Source: Leucosporidium creatinivorum (lineage: Eukaryota; Basidiomycota; Microbotryomycetes; Leucosporidiales; Leucosporidiaceae). From it: a DNA stretch of 64,000 nucleotides. The notes beneath the pieces are model-generated. The model worked only from the letters and a program-made list of their open reading frames with translations, was not told the DNA's origin and did no database searches. Position 1 is the first letter of the stretch. Each line of letters begins with the position of its first letter. Below are positions 56,714 through 64,000 of the stretch, piece by piece. Position numbers and translations under genes: made by a program. The stretch is taken from the NCBI GenBank assembly GCA_001600635.1, contig BCKL01000008.1, positions 259,830-323,829 on the forward strand, in the 5' to 3' direction.

Positions 56714-59700
56714 ATGCTCTCCCTCTCGGCCACTCCTGTACAACAACCAGCAATCCCTTCAGCTGCTACCACCGCCTCTGCAACCCCTCGCACCCTTCCT
56801 TCACCGCGCCGACCCTCCAACCCCCGCCGCGCGACTTCCCCTTCCTCATCACCTCCTTCCTCCGCACCATCATCAGGAGGGGACAACTACTGCCATCTCC
56901 CACCCGTCGACCAACTGCTACTCCTCCGAGCTACCTCCAAAGGTAGCAAGTCCCAGGGATCCAGTCCCATCGTGGCTGAGTTCGGCGGGAGCGGGACGGA
57001 CGCCGAGCTGACATCAGGACTGCCGTGGGATTTGGAGAGGGCGCTGCTCGGCGGGAGGGTCGCAGGAGGACCCACCCAGGACGATGAGAAGGAGGACGCC
57101 GACCCATTAGAGCTAGAACGAGCCCGCCGAGCGAGCAATGCTTCGCCGATGGAGCCCCTTCCGCCTCCACTCCCACTCCCGCTCTCTTCATCCGTCTCAG
57201 CCAACTCTCTCAATATCGCATCCCTTCCCATCGGCCATCCGTTACCGCATGTCCCGCCAGCGTTGACCCAGGCTTCCCTCCCATTCGCTATCGCCGAAGG
57301 AGGAGAAGATGGACAGGCTTTCGATTTCGAGCCGTTTGTGGAGCGGTTGGGGTTGGTTGCGAGGGAGAGGGAGAGGGAGGTGGACGCTCGGAGGGGGCAG
57401 ATCGGCGCTGCAGGGGCAGGAGCAGGAGAGGGGGAGGGCCGCCTTTTGCCCGACTTTGAAGAGTTTGTGCGGGAGAGTTTCCAGCTCGGCGGAGGATCAT
57501 CACTACCAGCACTCGGAGCACCACCACTCGGAGCCGATGACCCCTCCTCCTCCCGACCTCACCCTCCGCCCCTCCCGCCACTGATGACCCCCTTCCCCTT
57601 GCCCTTCCCGCCACTCTCCACCTCCACCTCCTCAGCATCCCTGCTTGGTCCCTTCCCTCTTCCCTCCTTCCCTCCTCCTCACCCTCCTCGACACACTTCA
57701 AGCGCAAGCTACCAATCCCTTGACCTCATCGACCTCGGCACTCCTACGCCGTCGACGGCGTCGCCCGTAGGGACGGCAAGGAAGATGAGCCTTGCCCCTT
57801 CCCTTACCGAGGAGGCGAGTGGAAGAAGAAGCTTGAGGATTGAGATCCCCTCCACTAGCTCTCCCCCTCCTCCTCCCACCGTCGAGCAACCGCCCTTCCT
57901 CCCCTCCCCCTCTCTCGCCGACGCCTCAGTTACGCGGTACCAACTCTCCGATATCGGGGTGACGCCAATCGAGGAGACGTTCCCTTCTCTCCCACTCCCA
58001 TCTGCGCCGCCGAGATCCGTGGCGGAGAGTAGTGAGAATGGAGGGGGGTCGGAGGACTTTGAAGGGTTCGAGTATGCTGCGAGTTGTATCTCGGGGTATG
58101 GGGATGGGAAGGAGGAGGAGATGGAGGAGGGAGAGGGGAGAGAGGAGGAGGATCTGACGCTGCATTCGACGGCGATACCCGAGGGAGCAGTCGTTCCCGT
58201 CCTCTCTTCGGCTTCGGGTTCGGCGCCGGCGGAGCGGGAAGGGGAAGAAGAGGCGTTCGACGATTCGTCGGCGTATGGATCTGAGGACGAGGAAGAAGAA
58301 GAGGAGGAAGAAGAGGAAGAGGAAGACCCCGACACCCACCCCCTCTACATCCTCCTCTCCACATCCCTCCATCCCCCTCTCCGACACCTCTGGGACTCCT
58401 CCACCCTCCTCCTCGTGCCCCCGCGTCGTTCCCTCCCTCCGTCTTTCGAGCTTCTCACCACTCCCCCACCAGCAACACCTGGAACACCCACCACTTCCCC
58501 CGCCCGAGGACTGGGGTTCGAGTTTGTGAGAGGAGGGAAGGGCGTGGAACCGAGGATGAGTGAGAGGATGCAGGATGTTGAGGAGAGGGAGAGGAGGGAG
58601 AGGGGGAGGGAAGAGGCTGTGAGGTGGTGCGGGTGGCATTGCTTCCGGCCTGAGGGAGAGGGAGGGTTGAGCTGGAGGAGTATTGGGGGAGGGGAGAGGG
58701 AGGGGTTCGTCAGAGTGAGGTTGGAGCCCGAGAGGGGGGTGGCGCATGTTGAGTGGGCTAGGAGCGCTGTTGAGGAGGAAACAGCCCTACCGCCTCCGCC
58801 GACTCTCCCTGCCGCGAAGGCGGACTCGACCAACTCCTCGCCTACTACTCCAACAGCCGCTTCCTACCACCATACCGACGATACGGCCACTCTCTCCACG
58901 CCTACCACCCGCTCTGTCCCCTTCCCACCCATCGAACCTCGCATCTCCTCCGACTCGGAAGCTTCCTCGCTCCTTCCCCATACCCCTCCCTCCCCACTTT
59001 CCAGTCAGCCTCCACCCGCGATCCATACCTCTTCCTCCTCAGACGAAGGACTCGCGACTCCCACCGAGCCAGCTTTCAAACCCGCTCCTCTCCCCCCTCC
59101 TCCAACTCTCTCCCTCCCCTCCCCCTCTACACCTCGCCCGCTCGCAATCCTAGCCGAAACGACCATCTACCGGCGCCCTCGTCCTCCGCCCATTCCAGCA
59201 CCCATCACGCCTCCTCCACCTCCCAAAGCCCCTAGTAGCGGAGGAGGAGGAGGGAGGAGCGCCTTCCGCGCCCCCAAATGGTTGCGCCGAGGCGTCGGCA
59301 TGGGCGGAGGAAGTAGTCTAAAGGTCGTTGCGGAGGAGAGGGGGAAAGCTGAGGCCGAGAAAGAGAAGGAGAGGGAGAGAGGGAAGCAACCCATGTTGGA
59401 GAGAGTGAGGGTTATGAGCGTGGATCAGGCTGTCGTCGGCGAGGGATGGGATTTGGCCGTTTCTTCCTCTCCGTCTTCCCACCTCCTCACGTCCGCGCTG
59501 AACGAGCACTCAACGACATCCAACCTCGGCCGCAAGCCCTTCCACTCCTCTTCGACTTCCCTCCTCCTTACTCGCTCGATCTCGTTCTCGAGGAATAAGA
59601 GCTTTGACCTGACCTCGGCTGGCGGAGGAGGAGGAGGAGGGAGAAGGCGGGCCAACTCAATGGCCAGTACGAGGAGTGGGAGGAGTACGAGGAGTGCGTT

Positions 59701-62605
59701 TGGCGGGGCTGCTGTGGCTGCGGGATCGGTGTCGGGAGTGGCAGCCGAGAGAGATTTCCAATCGTACGTTCCCTTCCCTCTTCGCTTCACATGGCTCGCA
59801 TGAGTAGAAAGCTAACGGGAACGTTCTACATGGCACCACACAGCGACCTCGCCTTCTTCGCCCTTCCCCCTCCTCACCTAGCCTCCCTCGCTCCCACCCT
59901 CGCTTCCACTCTCCGACTCGTCCGCTCGCTCGTCAAGGATTTCGAAGGCAGCTTTGCTTATATCAAGGGCTTTGACGTCTACACTGTACAGGTGAGCTCA
60001 TGCATCGACGAGGTGGGGAGGAGGGAGAACGCAGCTGATCCCCCCCTTCATTCGCCGAGCAGCGCATCCGCAAAGGCATCTTTGACAAGGCGTGGAGTCA
60101 CCTCTCGCGGGAGCTCATGGCGAGCGGAGATCTCGGCGTCCGACTTGTCAACGAGGAGCAGACGACCCTGCTGCTGCTGCTTGAAAAGTGAGCCCTCCTC
60201 CTTCTTCTCCCTCCATCCCTCGCTGACCCCTCCGACTTGTGACAAACAGCGTCACCCTCGGTCTCCTCCACTCCAAAATCTACCTCTCCTCCATCCTCCC
60301 ACTCTACACCTCAGAGAATCACCATCTCAACCACCTCCTCGCCCTCTACCGCTCTCGGCAGCCAGCCCTCCTTCCCGCAGACCTCGGCGTCGACGTCTGC
60401 GATTTCGGAAGCGGGGAGGCGCTGGAGGGCGCGGTAGCCGCTATGCGGCGAATTGGGGAGAAGGGGATGCACGAGGCGGTGAGGGAGCAGGTGGTGAGAG
60501 CTTGTGAGGGGGTGCTGGGAGAGGAGGAGGAGGAGATAAGAAGCTTGTTGATGGGGGCGAGGACGCCGTTGGGCTGCATCGGGTGTATGAGGCAGGCGAT
60601 TGAGGAGATTGTAAAGGCCGTCAAGGAGGTCGAGGCCGGGTTGAGGGTCGCGCCGGATGATTTGATCCCGTTGTTGGCGTGGGTTACGGTGCAGAGTGGG
60701 GTGGAGGATTTGGAGAGTCTTCTGTACTTTGTCAAGACGTTCAGGCTGAGCGATATGCTAGCGCCGGAGTTCGAGTGAGTTCTCTTTCTTGTTCGAAGCG
60801 GATCGCCGAGCTGACCCCAACTTCGAACAGCTGGTCCTTCGTCACCTTCCAAGCCTCGCTCGCTTTCCTCCTCAGCGACCCACTGAACGCTCTCGCCTCG
60901 GCTCCACTCCCACCACCACCAACGATCCCGTTCCCCTCCGCCTCGCCCAACCCTTCGCTCCGCGCCTCCGACCTCCCCTCCTTCCGGCCTCGACACTCTT
61001 CCGTCCACCAGCAAAGTCCCTACGCCACCGCCGAACAGCGACGATCACCTCCGTCCTCTCCTCGCTCCCTTCGCACCATCAGCAGCGCAGGCTGGACTTC
61101 CCCTGCCACCTCGCGCTATCTCCAGCGAACGCAGCCTCTGGGGTCGTCGACCTCGAGTCATTCGTCCCATTCCACCTCGGCGAGGGAACGGAGACAGAGC
61201 TGGCAGCTCGGAACTAGGTCGAGTCGCAGGGAGAGCGTCAGCCCATCGCCGAGCGCCGTGGATGGTCGGGCGCGAGGGGAGAGGATGTCGGCCAGTGAGC
61301 AGATGCCGCCCCCAAGCTGGACGACATCGACCACCAAGCATCAACGTCGGCAGTCGCTCGGCGTCCTCCCCTCCAGCAGCAGTAGCTCGGCACTCGGCTC
61401 CCCCTTCTCCTTCGACACGCGCGCCCTGCACGAGTCGAGCATCCCCGAAGGTCACTCGCCCAACCGCTCTCCTCGTACCGACTCCCCCTCCTCCGACGTT
61501 GCCCGTACACGCACCACCTCCGTCGCCAGCTCTTCGCCCGCTCAAGAGCTGCAGATCCGCCCTCGCATCGTTCTCCCTCCTCGCTCGGCCCAGTCGTCCT
61601 TCCTCCGGCCCTACACTCCCTCCAATGAACGGGGACCCAGCACCCCACCACTCATGCGGTCGCAGTCGAACGTCTCGGCGCGCAAGATCGGTCCAGCGTT
61701 GAGCTCCGACTCGGCCGACATGCGCAGGAGCGAGAGTGAGGGATCGCCCACCGTCAAGCGGACACCTCATCCCGACGTTTGGTCGCTGTGGGGAGGCTCA
61801 GCAGTCCCCTCCTCGCCTGGCTCGCAAGAGAGGCCAGTCTCGCCAGCAGCGAGCGATCGGGATGACCAGAGCTGGTGGACTTGGGGTCGGGAGCGCCTCA
61901 ACAGCGTAGGACCAAGTCTTGCACTCGCCTCACCGTCGCTCGGCGGACCCACGACACCTCAAACGGCTCCCCTCGACGCGAGGTCAGTGGACGACTCGGC
62001 CCTCCCTGGCCCTCGAGCTCGGCGACACTCAGCTTCAGCAGCCGACATGCTAGGCTTCACTCGCACTCTCTCCCTTCCCGTCGAGCCCCCATCTTCCTCC
62101 TCCGCTCGACTGGCCGCCATCCTCGCCGCTCGGAACGGAGGAACGATGAGACCTCGACCGAGAAGCATCATGAGCGTCTCGTCCATCTCGTCACTCGAGA
62201 GTGGAGCCAGTCACTCTACCGCGTTGGAGGAGTACATGACTGCGCCGACTACCCTGGGGTCATCGACGGCTTCCCTGCCCGGGCCGAGTAGGAGGAGAGT
62301 CACCAAGTCGAGGACCTGGAGGGAGCTGCCGACGTCGAATCTCGTCTCGAAGCCGCTAGCGTGAGTTCTGATCTTCCTCGCTCGGCCTCGTACACAAGCT
62401 AACTCGCTTCCTGCACTACAGACCCCAGCTCGACTCATCCTCGGTCATCTCCTTCCCCACGAGCGCCTCCCCTTCTCGCTCCGAGAGCTCCACCTCTGCA
62501 TCCTCCCACGCTTCGCCACGCCCGCCGCACTCCTTCGCCCTTCCACCATCCCCTCGTCCACTACGACCCGGCTCTCCCCTCCAACGCCGACACACAGAGC
62601 TCTAA
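56714..62605 (+). CDS. Large VPS9-domain protein, probable Rab5-family GEF
   Basis: Six exons: 56714-59763, 59844-59991, 60063-60187, 60250-60774, 60831-62360, 62422-62605; 1853 residues. The first thousand residues are Ser/Pro-rich and disordered with acidic runs. The VPS9 region is at about 1020-1310: an alpha-helical start (LVKDFEGSFAYIKGFDVYTV, IRKGIFDKAWSHLS), NVTLGLLHSKIYLS, then the core PDDLIPLLAWVTVQSGVEDL with the key Asp, and LESLLYFVKTFRLSDML followed by FVTFQASLAFLLSDPL. The tail is again disordered and Ser-rich. VPS9 domains load GTP on Rab5-type GTPases in endocytosis. No CUE, RUN or RasGAP domain is visible, so the binding partners are unknown. The protein is far longer than Vps9 or Muk1 of yeast. 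Confidence 0.85.
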
Positions 62606-63022
62606 TTTCGATTTTCACCGCCCTCGGCGCCCGGTCGCGCTCCATCTACCCCTCTAATTCGTCCCCTTTCTAGTCATGCGTCTCTGAGTTATCTGTTACT
62701 TGTATGTGTAGAGCCCTGCAACTTTCTCCTTGGACTTGATCGCTGCAGCTGAGAATGCGGAGCTCGGTGCTACCCTTCGCCCTTCGAGTTCAAGAGTCGC
62801 GACCGGGTCTTCCTCCGCCAGCTTCCTCGTTCAAAGCTCAAGTCGCCTATAGCAGCTTCGGATAGCCCTTAAGACACTTTCATCCACCTGTATTACGCCT
62901 CACCACTCCCCTACACCCCCTTCTCATCTCTCAGCGCTTCTGGATTCGCTCAACTTCTCCCCGTCTCGCTCGCTCGCTCTTCTACTCAACTACACGTCTT
63001 CGAGACGCTCGTTCAAGCGTAT
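62606..63022 (+). promoter_or_regulatory. Gap between VPS9 gene and transcription factor gene
   Basis: 3' flank and promoter; a pyrimidine-rich stretch (62895-63000) precedes the start codon. No gene seen. Confidence 0.4.
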
Positions 63023-64000
63023 ATGGACAAGGTGGACTCGGCGGACGATCGCTGGCACAGGGAAGGGCCTTGTCGCGTGCTCGGCGCTTCCTCCAACTGG
63101 CAAAGGGCCAACGGTCCCAAGGCCTGCTCCGAATGTAGGAAGAGACGAATCCGCTGCTCGTCCTTCGAGACCGGAGCACCTTGCTCGAGCTGTATGTACC
63201 TCATTCGCTCGTCTGCGGTGGACTCGCTGCCCAAGCTCCACTGCACGAGCTCCGCTGATAATGTCCTCCCTCTCACCGAGCAGGCAAGAAGCATGGACAC
63301 TCGTGCAAGATCGGAGAAGAGTCCTACGAGGGTACAGCAGAGCAGCAGATCATCGTCTTCATCCCCGTTCTCCCTCCTCCTCAACCGCCCTGTTCAACCC
63401 CGAGCGATTCGGACAGCGAGGGAGTCCTCTTCGCGCTAGATGTCGACGCTCTTGCTGAGAGGTACAAGGTCTCAGGGTGAGACGACGCTTCTTCAAAGTC
63501 GAGGACGAGAGCTGACCTCCACTTCTGTAGCACAAGGCCGGCGCCCCTCGTGTGGAAGAGCCCCGATGAGCTCAAGCCGACCGCTACTGCCTCCGCACCC
63601 ATCCCCATCCGCGCTTCTCGCTCCAAACGACCTCTCAAGACGGCCTCCTCCGACGACTCTTCCTCCGACAGCCCTCCCTCCTCGCTGGGAGCCGCTCGAC
63701 CGCTATCTCTCCCAACTCCGCCGGCGCCGAAACCCTCGCCTCGCTCGTTGGAGCATCGAGCGAGGTCCAAGACGCCTGCACCGAGGATGAGGAAGGATGG
63801 AGAGTCGCTGAGCGAGGATGGGCTGCTGCTGGCGGTGTTCAAGTCGGGGAGTAAGAGCGCGTCGCCCCTCGGTCCTTCGGCGATGAGGAAGTCGAGAGAG
63901 TGGTTCGGCGGAGTTAGGTGAGCTCGACCTTGCTCTCTCCCCCTCAAGCACGACTGAAAGTATCTCACTACAGTAACACACCTCAAGCGTCTCCTCAAGC
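63023..64000 (+). CDS. Zn(II)2Cys6 transcription factor (3' end outside window)
   Basis: Exons 63023-63191, 63284-63476, 63531-63917 and 63974 to the window end; about 258 residues visible. The zinc cluster ACSECRKRRIRC, then SSFETGAPCSSCKKHGHSC has the spacing C-x2-C-x6-C-x8-C-x2-C-x6-C of fungal binuclear clusters that bind DNA; the intron splits the fifth Cys codon (T/GC), so splicing completes the motif. After it come a Pro-rich part and FALDVDALAERYKVSG, then a basic Ser/Pro-rich part. Fungal members control many metabolic pathways; the target cannot be told. Confidence 0.85.

Noticed and set aside
57709-58747. Long open frames on the minus strand opposite the VPS9 gene
   Set aside because: Ser/Pro/Arg-only composition produced by the GC-rich complementary strand; the plus-strand frame is continuous and ends in a known domain.

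Overview
The window is GC-rich nuclear DNA of a fungus. Protein-coding genes are packed on both strands and almost every one is cut by many short introns (about 55-110 nt). Introns usually start GTGAGT or GTGCGT, carry a CTGAC or CTAAC branch site and end CAG. A DUF6534-type multi-pass membrane protein, the dense introns, PMT4, Dap1 and complex I related genes suggest a basidiomycete, most like the red-yeast side of Pucciniomycotina (Rhodotorula, Sporobolomyces, Leucosporidium). The phylum is fairly secure; the genus is a guess. I saw no transposon, virus-like element, rRNA, tRNA or CRISPR array. All gene models were built by eye from splice signals, reading frame and protein similarity; exon sums close in frame for every complete model.

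Layout. 1-3 kb: NUM1/ApsA-like cortical coiled-coil protein (-, runs off the left end). 3.8-6 kb: DNA primase small subunit PRI1 (+). 6.2-8.7 kb: peroxisomal 4-coumarate-CoA-ligase-like enzyme (-). 9-12.2 kb: Sds3/Dep1-type Sin3-HDAC subunit (-). 13.4-17 kb: tandem pair of secreted GH16 glucanases (-). 17.5-19.1 kb: DUF6534 membrane protein (-). 19.9-21.1 kb: broken F-box gene (-), a dispersed duplicate of an intact F-box gene at 48.9-50 kb. 21.9-23.4 kb: mitochondrial ribosomal protein bL28m (-) and a small mitochondrial inner-membrane protein (+), head to head. 23.9-25.8 kb: secreted M43 metalloprotease (+). 25.9-26.8 kb: Dap1/MAPR haem protein (+). 27-29.2 kb: TBC1D20/Gyp8 Rab-GAP (-). 29.4-32.7 kb: HEATR6-like protein (+). 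32.8-35.9 kb: protein O-mannosyltransferase PMT4 (-). 36.1-38.1 kb: HMG-CoA synthase (+). 38.8-40.2 kb: unknown conserved protein (+). 40.6-42.2 kb: free-standing DUF2156 aminoacyl-transferase-like protein (-). 43.5-45.1 kb: HSL-type alpha/beta hydrolase (+). 45.6-46.9 and 47.2-48.6 kb: two multi-pass membrane proteins, divergent. 51.1-53.4 kb: MVP1/SNX8 sorting nexin (-). 53.7-56.2 kb: a truncated and a complete histone H2B gene in tandem (-). 56.7-62.6 kb: very large VPS9-domain Rab5 GEF (+). 63 kb to the right end: Zn2Cys6 transcription factor (+, truncated by the window).

Most genes are unrelated housekeeping functions. The most suggestive grouping is sterol-linked: HMG-CoA synthase, a Dap1-like protein, and a divergent pair made of a free-standing DUF2156 protein and a membrane-anchored HSL-type hydrolase. 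Such a pair could form a make-and-remove system for aminoacylated sterols, as known for ErdS/ErdH in ascomycetes; this is inference. Other notable points are microexons of 8-15 nt (4CL, M43, H2B), two GC-AG introns, a histone gene with seven introns, and two duplications (F-box and H2B) in which one copy is degraded or truncated.
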